From: DATKCJ01 sp035513275
GTDB taxonomy: Bacteria > Verrucomicrobiota > Verrucomicrobiia > Opitutales > Opitutaceae
Assembly: GCA_035513275.1 (NCBI GenBank)
Contig: DATKCJ010000225.1
Coordinates: 7,084-71,083, forward strand
Length of the DNA stretch: 64,000 bases
Reading direction: 5' to 3'
In this document: piece by piece, positions 25,369-34,327 of the stretch
Layout: the number at the start of each line of letters is the position of its first letter
How positions within the stretch are numbered: the first letter of the stretch is position 1
The notes under the pieces: generated by a model
What the model was told of the DNA's origin: nothing
Databases searched by the model: none
Seen by the model: the letters and a program-made list of their open reading frames with translations, nothing else
Made by a program: the position numbers and the translations under genes

Positions 25369-26612
25369 GAGCTGAGGAAAATCGCCGCATCCTGCTCGTG
25401 GACGACGATGCCGAACTCCACGAGGACTTCCGCCGGATCCTTGTGCCGCGGCGCTCGGCCACGGCGGAACTCGACGAAGAGACCGCGCGCCTTCCCGGCG
25501 TCGCGGCTGCGTCCGGTCACTCGCGCACGGTGTTCGAGCTAACATCGGCCATGCAGGGCGAGGAGGCCCTGGCGCTCACGGAGGCCTCGTGCACCGCGGG
25601 CCGGCCGTTTGCAGTCGCGTTTGTCGACATGCGGATGCCGCCAGGCTTGGACGGGTTGACGACGATGACGCGGCTCTGGTCCGTCGACCCCGAACTCTTC
25701 GTTGTCATCTGCACGGCGCACCCCGACTGCAGTTGGAGCGAGATTCACTCCGCCCTCCGCACGCACGATCGCTGGCTCGTGCTGAAAAAGCCGTGCGACA
25801 AGATCGAGGTGTTGCAGACCGCGCACGCGCTCACTGAGAAGTGGAGTCTCGCCCGCCTCGCGCGCGAGCGCCAGGCGGGCCTCGAGGCGATGGTCGACGA
25901 GCATACCGAGCAGCTTCACCGCACTTCGCGCGTGAAGAACGAGTTTCTCGCGAACGTGAGCCACGAGCTTCTCACGCCGATGAACGGCATCGCGGGCATG
26001 CAGGAGTTGCTCGCCACGACCAAACTCGACCCCGAGCAGCAGGCAATGCTCAACGACGCGCGCGCCTGCAGCGCGCGGCTGCTGCAGTTGCTCCAACAGG
26101 TCGTGGCCTACAATCAGGCCGAGGCAGGCACGCTCGCGCTCGAACCAGTCGAGTTTGATCCGGCCGGGTTCCTCGAGGAGATCGCCGCGGGCCACCGTGC
26201 GCGCGCGGCACACAAGGGACTGCGGCTCGTGGTGCGTCCGACGCCGGAGCTCCCGGCGACGATGCGCGCACCAGCGGGAGTCATCCGCGAGGTCGTGCGC
26301 GCGCTGCTCGACAACGCGGTGAAGTTCACCTCGCGCGGGGTCGTCGAGATTAGCATGCACGCCGCGGGTGGACGCCTCTTCTGCACCGTGCGCGACACGG
26401 GAGTCGGCATGACGCCCGATCAAGTTCGCTGGATCATGGAGCCGTTTGCACAGGTCGACGGCGGCATGGCGCGCCACAACACCGGCTTCGGCCTGGGCCT
26501 CGCGCTCGCAAAGCGGCTTGTCGAACTGCTCGCCGGCCGGCTGCACATCAGCTCGGCGCCTGACTCGGGCACGACCGCCGCGTTTTCAACCCTGCTGCCG
26601 CGCGTGGCGTGA
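25365..26612 (+). CDS. receiver-histidine kinase hybrid
   Basis: 415 residues with an N-terminal receiver (acidic VDDD, acceptor in FVDMRMPPGLDG, KKPCDK) carrying an unusually long insertion between strands 1 and 3. A coiled linker follows, then a HisKA domain with H200 in ANVSHELLTPMNGIAG and an HATPase with DNAVKFTSRG, DTGVGM and GFGLGLALAKR. The residue after HEL is Leu where Arg is usual. It has no membrane segment, so it is a cytosolic kinase whose input is its own receiver. It could be the kinase for the NtrC-type regulator at 20417, or a separate phosphorelay element. The ATGA overlap with the receptor remnant indicates cotranslation. Confidence 0.82.
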   Translation: MRAEENRRILLVDDDAELHEDFRRILVPRRSATAELDEETARLPGVAAASGHSRTVFELTSAMQGEEALALTEASCTAGRPFAVAFVDMRMPPGLDGLTTMTRLWSVDPELFVVICTAHPDCSWSEIHSALRTHDRWLVLKKPCDKIEVLQTAHALTEKWSLARLARERQAGLEAMVDEHTEQLHRTSRVKNEFLANVSHELLTPMNGIAGMQELLATTKLDPEQQAMLNDARACSARLLQLLQQVVAYNQAEAGTLALEPVEFDPAGFLEEIAAGHRARAAHKGLRLVVRPTPELPATMRAPAGVIREVVRALLDNAVKFTSRGVVEISMHAAGGRLFCTVRDTGVGMTPDQVRWIMEPFAQVDGGMARHNTGFGLGLALAKRLVELLAGRLHISSAPDSGTTAAFSTLLPRVA

Positions 26613-26624
26613 GGGGAGGACGCT

Positions 26625-26700
26625 TCGGTGTGGCTGCGCCTTCCGGCCGCAGAACCACCGGCTCGCTACACGCATCGTCCGCAAGCGGGCTCCTGCATGG
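26625..26700. repeat. dispersed palindromic repeat (same family as in fliP)
   Basis: GTGTGGCTGCGCCTTCC followed by CCGCAAGCGGGCTCCTGC matches the order and wording of the element at 48716-48836 inside fliP. Here it is intergenic. Confidence 0.55.
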
Positions 26701-26730
26701 CGAGGCGCAGCGCTTCCCTGTAAACGCAAG

Positions 26731-26757
26731 ACCCGGGGCGCCTTCGCGGCCCCGGGC
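26731..26757. terminator. bidirectional terminator-like hairpin
   Basis: CCCGGGGC / GCCCCGGG stem with a short loop between the convergent kinase and cheW genes. On the minus strand it is followed by TCTTGCGTTT. Confidence 0.45.
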
Positions 26758-26791
26758 CCGCCATTTGCAATACAACCCCTGACAAAATTCG

Positions 26792-27292
26792 TTACGCGGA
26801 CTGCGTGATCGCACGCACGGTCTCCGGCGCGACGACGCGGTCGATGTCGAGCAGCGTCTTCACCTCGCCCTTGATCTTGGCCATGCCGAGAATGTAGCTC
26901 GTGTCGATGCGCACGCCGAACTCCGGCGTCGGCTCGATTTCCTCGCCGGTGAGGTTCACAACCTCCTCGACTGAATCGACGATCAGGCCCATCTGCACGG
27001 TGTTCGCGGACTCGACGGTCACCTGCACGACTACGACGCACGTGCGCTCGGCGAATTCGGCCTTCAGGCCGAACTTGGCGCGCAGATCCACAATCGGGAT
27101 CACGCGGCCGCGGAGGTTGATCACGCCTTTCACGAACTCCGGCACCTGCGGCACCGGGGTGATCTTCTGGAGGCGGATGATCTCGCGGACCTTCAGGACG
27201 GCCAGGCCGTAGGCCTCGCTGTCTAGCACGACGGTCAGGTATTTGCCGGCTTGTGCGGTGGTCGTGGAAACGGTGGAGGAGGGCGTAGGCAT
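26792..27292 (-). CDS. cheW: chemotaxis coupling protein CheW
   Basis: 166 residues forming one CheW domain: YLTVVLDSEAYGLAVLKVRE, VPQVPEFVKGVINLRGRVIP, IVDLRAKFGL, GLIVDSVEEVVNL and MAKIKGEVKTLLDIDRV. CheW bridges chemoreceptors and the P5 domain of CheA at the inner membrane arrays. It is divergent from cheA, and each has its own sigma-28 promoter. The first 15 residues are a polar extension. No intact receptor gene is in the window, so receptors must be encoded elsewhere. Confidence 0.95.
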   Translation of the reverse strand: MPTPSSTVSTTTAQAGKYLTVVLDSEAYGLAVLKVREIIRLQKITPVPQVPEFVKGVINLRGRVIPIVDLRAKFGLKAEFAERTCVVVVQVTVESANTVQMGLIVDSVEEVVNLTGEEIEPTPEFGVRIDTSYILGMAKIKGEVKTLLDIDRVVAPETVRAITQSA

Positions 27293-27322
27293 GATTGATT
27301 GGGTTGTGAGGGAACGCCCCTC

Positions 27323-27349
27323 TCTTCGGAACGCGGCTGCAGGACTTTA
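27323..27349 (-). promoter_or_regulatory. sigma-28 promoter of cheW
   Basis: On the minus strand: TAAAGTCC, 11-bp spacer, TCCGAAGA. Its -35 is one of the closest to the FliA consensus here. Confidence 0.65.
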
Positions 27350-27380
27350 GCACCAAAGGGCCGCTCCGTTGGAAAAAGCG

Positions 27381-27408
27381 GTAAACCCCGGGCCGGTTGA
27401 GTCGATGA
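27381..27408 (+). promoter_or_regulatory. sigma-28 promoter of cheA
   Basis: GTAAACCC, 12-bp spacer, GTCGATGA. The -10 is identical to that of fliD. The predicted leader is about 20 nt. Confidence 0.55.
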
Positions 27409-27433
27409 AGCCGGTGAAAAGCCGTCGCCCCCC

Positions 27434-29503
27434 ATGTCCCTCATCCAAACGCCCGATTCCACAGCCGCCGCCGACGAGATCATCAACAGGCTGGCCGCCG
27501 AGTCCATGCTCGCCACAGCCGGTCGCGACGACGGCCTCGTGCCCGCCTACAGCCTGATCAACGAGCTTATCGAGCATTGTCTCGGCCGCGAGGAACTCGG
27601 CGAGCCAACCAAGGCGCTCAAGGTCGAACTCGAGCGCTACCTCGACAACGCGCTTCCCTTCGATGAGCCGCTGCTCGCGCGCTTGCGCGGATTCGTGGAG
27701 TGGTTTCCCGCGGCTGCCTCGGGCGAAACCACGCAGCCGGCCCCGGGTGCTGCTTTGCCAACCGCAGCGCAGGGCGCCCCGCCCGCTGCGAGCCACGAGA
27801 AACCCCCGGCGACCGACGTGCTTCTCGATCTCAATATGAGCGAGAATGCCGAGCTGCTCGGCGAGTTCTACGCCGAAGCCGTCGACCACCTCCAGCAGAT
27901 CGAGGCCGCACTGCTCGTGCTCGACCAGCAGCCCGACAATTCCGCGGCGCTCAACGACATCTTCCGCTCCTTCCATACCATCAAGGGCAACGCCGGATTT
28001 CTCGGCCTCGTGCCGATGCACACGCTCGCACACGAGGTCGAGTCGCTCCTCGATCTCGCGCGCAACCACGAGCTGCGTCTCAACCCCGCGATCATCACTG
28101 AAATCCTGCGCAGCCGCGACGCGCTCCAGGCACTCGTGCAGCAGGTCGGGCGCACGCTCGAGAAGGGCCAGCTTCCGGATCGCGTCATCCCAGTCAGCCA
28201 CCTCATCCGCGCGGTGAAGGAACTTGCCGCAAGCCGCGGCGCATCTGGCGGCGAGGCCGCCAACGCAGCCGCCCCGGTGGCCAGCGCGGATGCGGCGAAC
28301 GCCGGGAGCCCCCAGCCCGCAGACGAAGCGCCCGTAAAGGCCGCCGCCAGCGCGACCGTGCGGGTGAACACCGAGAAGCTCGACTCGCTCATGGATGTCG
28401 TCGGCGAACTCGTGATCGTGCAGAGCCAGCTCGTCGAGAGCGCACGCGCCGGCGGCGAGGAAGGCTCGCCCCTGCAGCGCAACATTTCCCAGCTCACTCG
28501 CATAAGCAAGGACCTGCAGCACACCGCGATGTCGCTGCGCATGATTCCCATCAAGTCCATCTTCCAGAAGATGGAGCGGCTCGCACGCGACCTCGCGCGC
28601 GAGATGGACAAGAAGGTTCACTTCCAGACAAGTGGCGAGGATACCGAGCTGGACCGCACCGTCGTCGAGGAAATCGGCGACCCACTCGTGCACATGGTGC
28701 GCAACGCACTCGACCACGGCCTCGACACGACCGCCGAGCGCATCGCGCGCGGCAAACCCGAGACCGGCGTCGTTCACCTCAGCGCCTACCACCGCGGCAG
28801 CAACATCATCATCGAGCTTAGCGACGACGGACGCGGCATCGATCCCGACAAGATCCTCCGGAAGGCGGTCGAGAAGGGCGTTGTCGCGCCGGGTGCGGCG
28901 CTCAGCCGCGAGGAGACACTCGCGCTCATCCTGGCGCCGGGTTTCTCCACCGCAGAGAAGGTCACGGCCGTCTCCGGTCGCGGCGTCGGCATGGATGTCG
29001 TGCGCCGGAACATCGAGAAGCTTCGCGGCAAGATCGAGATCGAGAGCGAGGTCGGCAAGGGCTCGACGTTCCGCATCAAGCTTCCGCTCACCATGGCGAT
29101 CATCGACGGTCTCGTCGTGCGCGTGGGCGAGGACCGCTTCATTCTGCCGAGCACCTCGGTGCTGATGGCGCTGCGACCGGCGCGCGAACACATCGTCACC
29201 GTGCACGGCACCGGCGAGGTGCTCGACTTTCGCGGACGCATCCTGCCGCTGCACCGTTTGCACCGACGCTTCGGAATTCCCGGGGCCGTGGAGAAACCGT
29301 GGGACGCGATCGTCGTGATCGTCGAGCACTCGGGGAAGAAATCCGCGCTGCTCGTCGATGAGATGATCAGCAAGCAGGAAGTCGTCATCAAGAGCCTCGG
29401 CGCCTACTTGCAGGGTCTGCCCGGCGTCGCCGGCGGCGCGATCCTCGGCGACGGCAACATAGCGCTCATCCTGGATCCCGGCGCCTTGTTGCAAGCCGCG
29501 TGA
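27434..29503 (+). CDS. cheA: chemotaxis histidine kinase CheA
   Basis: 689 residues. P1 (HPt) carries H181 in FRSFHTIKGNAGFLGL. The dimerisation segment P3 begins TVRVNTEKLDSLMDVVGELV. P4 has HMVRNALDHGLDT, DDGRGID and GRGVGMDVVRRNI, and P5 (CheW-like) follows to the end (ILPLHRLHRRFGI; LGDGNIALILDPGALL). A P2 CheY-binding domain is absent; an Ala/Pro linker stands in its place. There is an extra N-terminal region of about 110 residues (helical, LINELIEHCLGREELGEPTK) before P1. CheA phosphorylates CheY and CheB; candidate targets lie at 22623 and 33249. It is under its own sigma-28 promoter. Confidence 0.95.
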   Translation: MSLIQTPDSTAAADEIINRLAAESMLATAGRDDGLVPAYSLINELIEHCLGREELGEPTKALKVELERYLDNALPFDEPLLARLRGFVEWFPAAASGETTQPAPGAALPTAAQGAPPAASHEKPPATDVLLDLNMSENAELLGEFYAEAVDHLQQIEAALLVLDQQPDNSAALNDIFRSFHTIKGNAGFLGLVPMHTLAHEVESLLDLARNHELRLNPAIITEILRSRDALQALVQQVGRTLEKGQLPDRVIPVSHLIRAVKELAASRGASGGEAANAAAPVASADAANAGSPQPADEAPVKAAASATVRVNTEKLDSLMDVVGELVIVQSQLVESARAGGEEGSPLQRNISQLTRISKDLQHTAMSLRMIPIKSIFQKMERLARDLAREMDKKVHFQTSGEDTELDRTVVEEIGDPLVHMVRNALDHGLDTTAERIARGKPETGVVHLSAYHRGSNIIIELSDDGRGIDPDKILRKAVEKGVVAPGAALSREETLALILAPGFSTAEKVTAVSGRGVGMDVVRRNIEKLRGKIEIESEVGKGSTFRIKLPLTMAIIDGLVVRVGEDRFILPSTSVLMALRPAREHIVTVHGTGEVLDFRGRILPLHRLHRRFGIPGAVEKPWDAIVVIVEHSGKKSALLVDEMISKQEVVIKSLGAYLQGLPGVAGGAILGDGNIALILDPGALLQAA

Positions 29504-29514
29504 CGAGCGGCGAA

Positions 29515-29700
29515 GCCGCGAGACTAAGAAACCAAGGGACCAAGAGACCATGCGAATGCAGATTGCGGAATGCGGATTGCGGATTGCCCGGAACAAGACT
29601 CCGGCGTCCCGCGACTTTTTGAAGACGACAGCGGAATGGCTCCGGACTTCGAAGAAATCCGCAATCCGCAATCTGCAATCCGCAATGGGTCCGCACGCCA
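29515..29700. repeat. composite intergenic repeat with long inverted arms
   Basis: An ACCAAGGGACCAAGAGACCA segment is followed by GGATTGCGGATTGC-type units and, about 70 bp later, their inverse (AATCCGCAATCCGCAATC). The two arms can pair into a stem of roughly 35 bp just before the HDOD gene. Confidence 0.6.
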
Positions 29701-29707
29701 CTCACTG

Positions 29708-30586
29708 ATGCACTCGCAAACCACGCCTCCTTCCCTCGACGAGGTCTGCTCGCAGGCGCTTCGCCTGCCGTGCTCGCCTGTGATGTTGCCGCGCCTGATC
29801 GACGCGCTGCAGAGCGAGGACACCACGGCTGCGGAGATCGAGGCCATTATTTTGCTGGATGCCGCGCTTGCCGCGGCGACGCTCCGGCTCGCCAACTCCG
29901 CCGCGCTCGGCGGCAGGCGCGCCGTCGAATCGGTCGAGGAGGCGATACTGCGCCTTGGCTCGAAGGAAATCTACCGGCTCGCCGCCCTAGCGCTCGTCAA
30001 CCGATGGGGGTCGGGACACGATGCGGCATTGGGCGGCGAGCCCGGTGACTTCAGCCGCCACTCGCTGTGCACGGCGGTCGCGGCTGAGTTGCTCGCGGAG
30101 CAATCCGGAGCAATCAACTCGCGCACGGCATACACCGCGGGCCTCGTGTGCCACGTCGGGAAGCTCGCGCTCGCACACGCGTGCGCGCCGTTCTACGCGA
30201 AGATCCGCGCGCTCTGCACCGAGACATGCATCCCGTGGTCTGCCGCGGAGAAGGCCGTGCTCGGCTACGATCAGGCGGAGGCAAGCACGCGTCTGCTGCG
30301 CGCATGGCGCTTCCCCGAGGCGCTCGCGATCGCCGTTGAATTCCAGGCCGACCCTGCCGCGGCGCCGGTCGAGGCGCAGCCGCTGCTCGCCCACCTTCAC
30401 GCCGCGCACTACCTCGCCGCTGCGCTCGGACCGGGCGTGCCGGAGGAAGGTTTCCTCTTCAAACTCGATGGCGAGTTTCTCGCTCAGCACGGCTTCACGA
30501 GCGACGTGATCGAAGCGCTCATGCCCGACCTCGTCGGCCGCGCGCACGCGCGCCTCGGCGACCGGCTCACGCACGGCGCGCTGTGA
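29708..30586 (+). CDS. HDOD-domain protein
   Basis: 292 residues from the ATG after the composite repeat; the frame stays open through that repeat, but its translation is repeat-derived. HDOD landmarks: LPCSPVMLPRLIDALQSEDT, AAATLRLANSAALGGRRAVE, GSKEIYRLAALALVNRW and YTAGLVCHVGKLALAHAC, again without the HD metal ligands. It is the third HDOD protein in the window and sits between cheA and cheD, so a chemotaxis-linked regulatory function is likely but unproven. A C-terminal region of about 80 residues (EGFLFKLDGEFLAQHGF) is shared in type with the protein at 23888. Confidence 0.85.
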   Translation: MHSQTTPPSLDEVCSQALRLPCSPVMLPRLIDALQSEDTTAAEIEAIILLDAALAAATLRLANSAALGGRRAVESVEEAILRLGSKEIYRLAALALVNRWGSGHDAALGGEPGDFSRHSLCTAVAAELLAEQSGAINSRTAYTAGLVCHVGKLALAHACAPFYAKIRALCTETCIPWSAAEKAVLGYDQAEASTRLLRAWRFPEALAIAVEFQADPAAAPVEAQPLLAHLHAAHYLAAALGPGVPEEGFLFKLDGEFLAQHGFTSDVIEALMPDLVGRAHARLGDRLTHGAL

Positions 30587-30763
30587 TCAGTGCGGCTCAG
30601 AGGTAGCGCGTCCCTCGCCAGCCCTGGGCCTGCATGCGGTGAGCTTGTCGAATCCGTCGAACCGGGTCGGGTTGGGCTGCTGTCGCCATGGGGTAATCCG
30701 CCAGGTGCGGCCAATGGCGGGAGTCTGAAAGGATCGGACACAAGAGCAAAATCGTCTCCCGGC

Positions 30764-31288
30764 TCACGGAGAGAAGGGAAATTGCGTGCTGGATTGCGGC
30801 GTCTTCAGCGTGACGCACGCCGTGTTCATGTCGAGGTGCAGCGTGCGGTTGTGAAACCCGCCGACATCTTGAAGCGGTGCGCGACAGCCGCTGCTGGCAA
30901 GAAGGTCGAGCGTGGCGCGCACGTTGCGCTCGCCGATGCGGAAAGTGTCGGTGCCCGACAGCACGCACGCTCCGCCGGCGACGAGGAGTTTGAGGCGCCA
31001 CGTCTGGGCCTTGAAGCCTGCGAGTTCGCGGAAGAAGTGGTGCATGCCGGTGTCGGCGAACATTGCGGGTTGGCGCGCAGCCTTTTCCGGCGCGATCGAG
31101 GATTCCGGCAGCATCAGATGCAGGATGCCGCCCACGCGGACCGCGGGATCGAAAGCGACCACGCCGATGCACGAGCCGAGCGCATAGGTGCTCAGGATCA
31201 CCTCCGTGTTGTTCGACACCGCGAGGTCTCCGACGCCGATGATGATCCGCTGCGCAAACAGCGATGCGATGGAGGGGGAACCTGCCAT
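30764..31288 (-). CDS. cheD: chemoreceptor glutamine deamidase CheD
   Basis: 174 residues with the CheD catalytic pair: C40 in TYALGSCIGVV and H57 in GGILHLMLPES. CheD deamidates specific glutamines on chemoreceptors and in some bacteria also stimulates CheX/CheC. CheX is encoded 8 kb away. The C-terminus keeps GERNVRATLDLLASSG and the conserved RTLHLDMNTACVTLK region. A clear sigma-28 promoter lies at 31363-31389 with a leader of about 68 nt. It stands alone in its transcription unit. Confidence 0.93.
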   Translation of the reverse strand: MAGSPSIASLFAQRIIIGVGDLAVSNNTEVILSTYALGSCIGVVAFDPAVRVGGILHLMLPESSIAPEKAARQPAMFADTGMHHFFRELAGFKAQTWRLKLLVAGGACVLSGTDTFRIGERNVRATLDLLASSGCRAPLQDVGGFHNRTLHLDMNTACVTLKTPQSSTQFPFSP

Positions 31289-31362
31289 GGTCAGGAGGTC
31301 AGGACGCGCCAGGGTGGTGCGGCGCGGGGATTGTTGTGGTGAGGGGACATCTACCTGAGGCC

Positions 31363-31389
31363 CAATCGGTCGCGCACGATGTGACTTGA
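31363..31389 (-). promoter_or_regulatory. sigma-28 promoter of cheD
   Basis: On the minus strand: TCAAGTCA, 11-bp spacer, ACCGATTG. The cheR promoter has the same -35. Confidence 0.6.
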
Positions 31390-31473
31390 GGGCGCTTAAG
31401 TCCCAATCGACGCGGAACTTTCGATTTTTCGCTCAACTTCGCGGCTGCGCGTGCCGTTGCCGGGGGCACCACA

Positions 31474-31707
31474 ATGAAGTCCCTCTCAATGGTCACCCGC
31501 TGAATTCGCTCTGGCATCCTCGTGGCCGCGCTTGCCTGCAAGGCCGCCACTTCGCTCCACGGCGCGATCGCCGTCGGCGACATCAATGTCCAGATTGGCG
31601 GTTTCTTCAGCCAGGGCTGGCTCAGCTCAATTTCGCCGTGCAGGATGCTGTGCCGCGTTACGTCGTCAGAGTATGATCTGGAAGGAATGGGCGCCGCAGT
31701 CTTCTGA
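31474..31707 (+). pseudogene. fragment of an exported outer-membrane-type protein
   Basis: The ATG at 31474 opens a frame interrupted by TGA at 31501-31503. After that stop the frame reads a signal-peptide-like stretch (GILVAALACKAATSLHGAIA) and then VQIGGFFSQGWLSS, a sequence type seen at the mature start of porin-like outer-membrane proteins. The similarity ends soon after. This looks like the 5' remnant of a decayed gene, unrelated to motility. The region from 31708 to 31980 holds repeat-like text (CCAATCCGTGAAATCCGTGG) and no gene. Confidence 0.35.
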
Positions 31708-31980
31708 GCCTCTTGAGGCCAACTCGGAATCCATCCGTGCCAATCCGTGAAATCCGTGGCCAGGAACTCGGCTCCGATTGAGGTGGTGGCACTGCGTTCT
31801 GCAATCAGTGTGGTCCGCTCCGTGAGGAGCGGGATGAAGGCGCGTTAGGGATCCGGCAAGCGCAGGACGCCCCACCTCGGAGGCGGACTATCGCGCGCGT
31901 GCGTGATTTCAATTCAAACGCTCGCAAGCCCCTCGAGCTTGAACAACGTTCACGGTCCCGCCCTACCTGCCGATTGTTGC

Positions 31981-33252
31981 TCAGGAATACACCAGCAGCC
32001 GCTGGCTGATCGGGGCGATTTGGTTGTGATTGCGGATCTTCGTGATCGTTGCCGGGCCGAGCGACTGGCCTTCGCCGATGAGTAGAAGCCCGTGCGGACT
32101 GTAGATTCCGCTGGCGAGAATCATTCCGGGCTCGAGCTCCTCGAGCAGCACCTCGCGCACCTGGCGCGGCAGCTTGACGAGTTCGGAAGCCTTCAGGAAG
32201 AGTCGCACGGCCTCGGGATCGTAGGCCTTGCCCGAGAGCGAGAGCAGCCGGTCTATGCATGCCTGCTTGGGGAGGCCCGACTCGACGAAGCCCACGGCGA
32301 CCGCGAGGCAGCGCGCGACCCACGGGATCCGCTCGCCGGCGAGCCCATCGGGATAGCCGGTGCCGTCGAACTTCTCGTGGTGCGCGCGGATCGCCTCGCC
32401 GACCTCGACGCGCGGATCGACGAGCGCGGCAAGCGTCTGGCTGTGAATAGGGTGGTTGGAGAGATTGGCGCACTCGCGCTCGGTGAGCCGGGCGGGCGCT
32501 GTGCGGAAGGTGCGCAGGAGCTCGCGGGAAATTCCGATGAGGCCGACATCACACAGCCACGATGCAGAGCGCAACGCGTGACGCTCGGCGGGCGTGAACG
32601 GGCCCGTCTCGGCCATCTTGCCGGCATACTCGACGAGCGCGCGCGCCTCGCCGCCGAGGAGCGGGTCGTAGGCGTTGAGAATGCGGCGGCACAACTCGAG
32701 CGAACTTTCGTAACGGTCGGCGAGTTCCTTGCGCGCGGCCTCAATTGCGAGGTGCTCGCGCTCGGCCGCGCGCACGCGCAGCTCGAGCTCGGCGTTGGCG
32801 GCGAGCAGTTCGGCGTTGAGCGCCTGCGTGCAAGCCTGGAGCTCCTCGTTCCGCGCGATGAGGTCGTGGCGCTGGATCGCGTTGTGCACAGTGGCGAGCA
32901 GCTCCTCGCGCAGCCACGGCTTGGCGACGAAACGGAAGATCTCACCGCGGTTCACAGCGTCGACGATCGTCGGCAGCGACAGCACGGCCGTCAGGAGGAT
33001 GCGCGACGAGTGCGGATGCAGCCGGCGGCTCTCGATGAGAAAGTCGAGCCCTTGCATCTCGGGCATGCGCTGGTCTGAGATGATGACGGCGAACGAACGC
33101 TCTTCGAGCATGGCGAGCGCCTTGAGCGGGCTCGTGCAAGCAACGACGTGGTGTTTCTCGCGCTCGAGCGTTTCCTTGAGCGCGCTGAGGACGAGGGGCT
33201 CATCGTCGACGATGAGGATGGCCGGTGGAGGAGTTTGGGGCTGTGAGATCAC
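31981..33252 (-). CDS. response regulator with degenerate HD-GYP domain
   Basis: 423 residues from a GTG overlapping the cheB stop (GTGA). The N-terminal receiver has VDDEP, the acceptor in IISDQRMPEMQG and FVAKPW. A coiled coil (about 130-175) leads to an HD-GYP-like domain with HHEKFDGTGYPDGLAGERIP. The first metal-binding motif, normally HDIGK, reads CDVGL (SWLCDVGLIGIS), so the first His and the Lys are lost while later His residues and the GYP loop remain. Active HD-GYP enzymes hydrolyse cyclic-di-GMP; this one may bind rather than cleave it, or use an altered metal site. Position at the end of cheR-cheB suggests a link between chemotaxis and c-di-GMP. Confidence 0.82.
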   Translation of the reverse strand: MISQPQTPPPAILIVDDEPLVLSALKETLEREKHHVVACTSPLKALAMLEERSFAVIISDQRMPEMQGLDFLIESRRLHPHSSRILLTAVLSLPTIVDAVNRGEIFRFVAKPWLREELLATVHNAIQRHDLIARNEELQACTQALNAELLAANAELELRVRAAEREHLAIEAARKELADRYESSLELCRRILNAYDPLLGGEARALVEYAGKMAETGPFTPAERHALRSASWLCDVGLIGISRELLRTFRTAPARLTERECANLSNHPIHSQTLAALVDPRVEVGEAIRAHHEKFDGTGYPDGLAGERIPWVARCLAVAVGFVESGLPKQACIDRLLSLSGKAYDPEAVRLFLKASELVKLPRQVREVLLEELEPGMILASGIYSPHGLLLIGEGQSLGPATITKIRNHNQIAPISQRLLVYS

Positions 33253-34325
33253 GGGGTGGAACAGCGCAGTGCGGGGGCGGGGGCGAACTCGCCGCAGCGT
33301 GCAACGATGTAGTCGGCCACCCGGTCGAGCGGGAGACGGGCTTGTGCGCCGCCATTTTCCCAAGCGGCACGCGGCATGCCGTAGATCACACTTGTGGCCT
33401 CATCCTGCGCAAATGTCCGCGCGCCCAGGTTGCGTAGCCCGAGAAGTCCGTCGGCTCCGTCGCGGCCCATGCCGGTGAGCACTCCGGCCAGCGCGTGCGG
33501 CGCCGCGCCGTTGTCGGAGACGGATTTGAACAGCAGGTCGACCGCGGGACGCTGGTGCCAGACAGGCGGTCCGGTGATGACACGCGTGGTGTAGTGGTCC
33601 CCACTCCAGTGCAGGAGCAGATGGAAATTCCCCGGGGCAATCAGCGCCGTGCCCGGCTCGAGGCGCTCGCCGTGCACGGCTTCGCGCACCGTGATCGAGC
33701 AAAGCGTATCGAGGCGCTCGGCAAACGTGCGCGAGAACATCGCGGGTATGTGCTGCACGATCGCGATCGGCGGCAGGCCCGCGGGCAGGGAAGTGAGCAC
33801 TTCGCGCAGCGCCTCGGTGCCGCCTGTCGAGGAACCGAGCAGGATCAAGGAGCGCGGATGGTAGCGGCGTGCGGGTGCGACGGCGGGGCGCAGTGCACCG
33901 GGCGCGACCGCGGTGCGCGGCCGCGCATGCGCGGCCGCCTTCACCTTCGCGATGAGCTGCGGACCGAGGTCGCCGAACGACGCCGAGCCGCCGGGCTTTC
34001 CGATGACGTCGATCGCGCCGAGCCGGAGCGCCTCGAGCGCGAAGTCCGAGCCGCGTTGCGAGAGCGAGCTCATCACGACGACGGGTATCGGTTTCTGCGC
34101 CATGAGCAGGCGCAGGAAAGTGAGACCGTCCATGCGCGGCATCTCGAGATCGAGTGTGATGACGTCGGGCGAGAGCGTGCGCAACAGGTCGCGCGCGGCA
34201 TAGGGATCAGCGGCGGCGCCGATGACCTCGATCTCGGGGTCGGCCGAAAGCGTTTCCTGCGCGAGACGGCGGACGACAGCAGAGTCGTCGACAATGAGAA
34301 CGCGGATCTTGCGGGCGGCGGTCAT
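33249..34325 (-). CDS. cheB: chemoreceptor methylesterase CheB
   Basis: 358 residues. The receiver has D13/D14 and phospho-acceptor D59 (TLDLEMPRMDG), with VVVMSSL and the K of IGKPGG. The esterase domain has the catalytic triad region: Ser in LGSSTGGTEAL, His in VQHIPAMFSRTFAERL and Asp in GMGRDGADGL. CheB removes methyl groups from receptor glutamates when phosphorylated by CheA. The start lies 2 bp after the cheR stop, and the stop overlaps the next start, so cheR-cheB-HD-GYP is one operon. Confidence 0.95.
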   Translation of the reverse strand: MTAARKIRVLIVDDSAVVRRLAQETLSADPEIEVIGAAADPYAARDLLRTLSPDVITLDLEMPRMDGLTFLRLLMAQKPIPVVVMSSLSQRGSDFALEALRLGAIDVIGKPGGSASFGDLGPQLIAKVKAAAHARPRTAVAPGALRPAVAPARRYHPRSLILLGSSTGGTEALREVLTSLPAGLPPIAIVQHIPAMFSRTFAERLDTLCSITVREAVHGERLEPGTALIAPGNFHLLLHWSGDHYTTRVITGPPVWHQRPAVDLLFKSVSDNGAAPHALAGVLTGMGRDGADGLLGLRNLGARTFAQDEATSVIYGMPRAAWENGGAQARLPLDRVADYIVARCGEFAPAPALRCSTP

Positions 34326-34327
34326 GT

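Noticed and set aside
27347..29701. 784-codon minus-strand open frame
   Set aside because: Antisense to cheA; long only because high GC leaves few stops.
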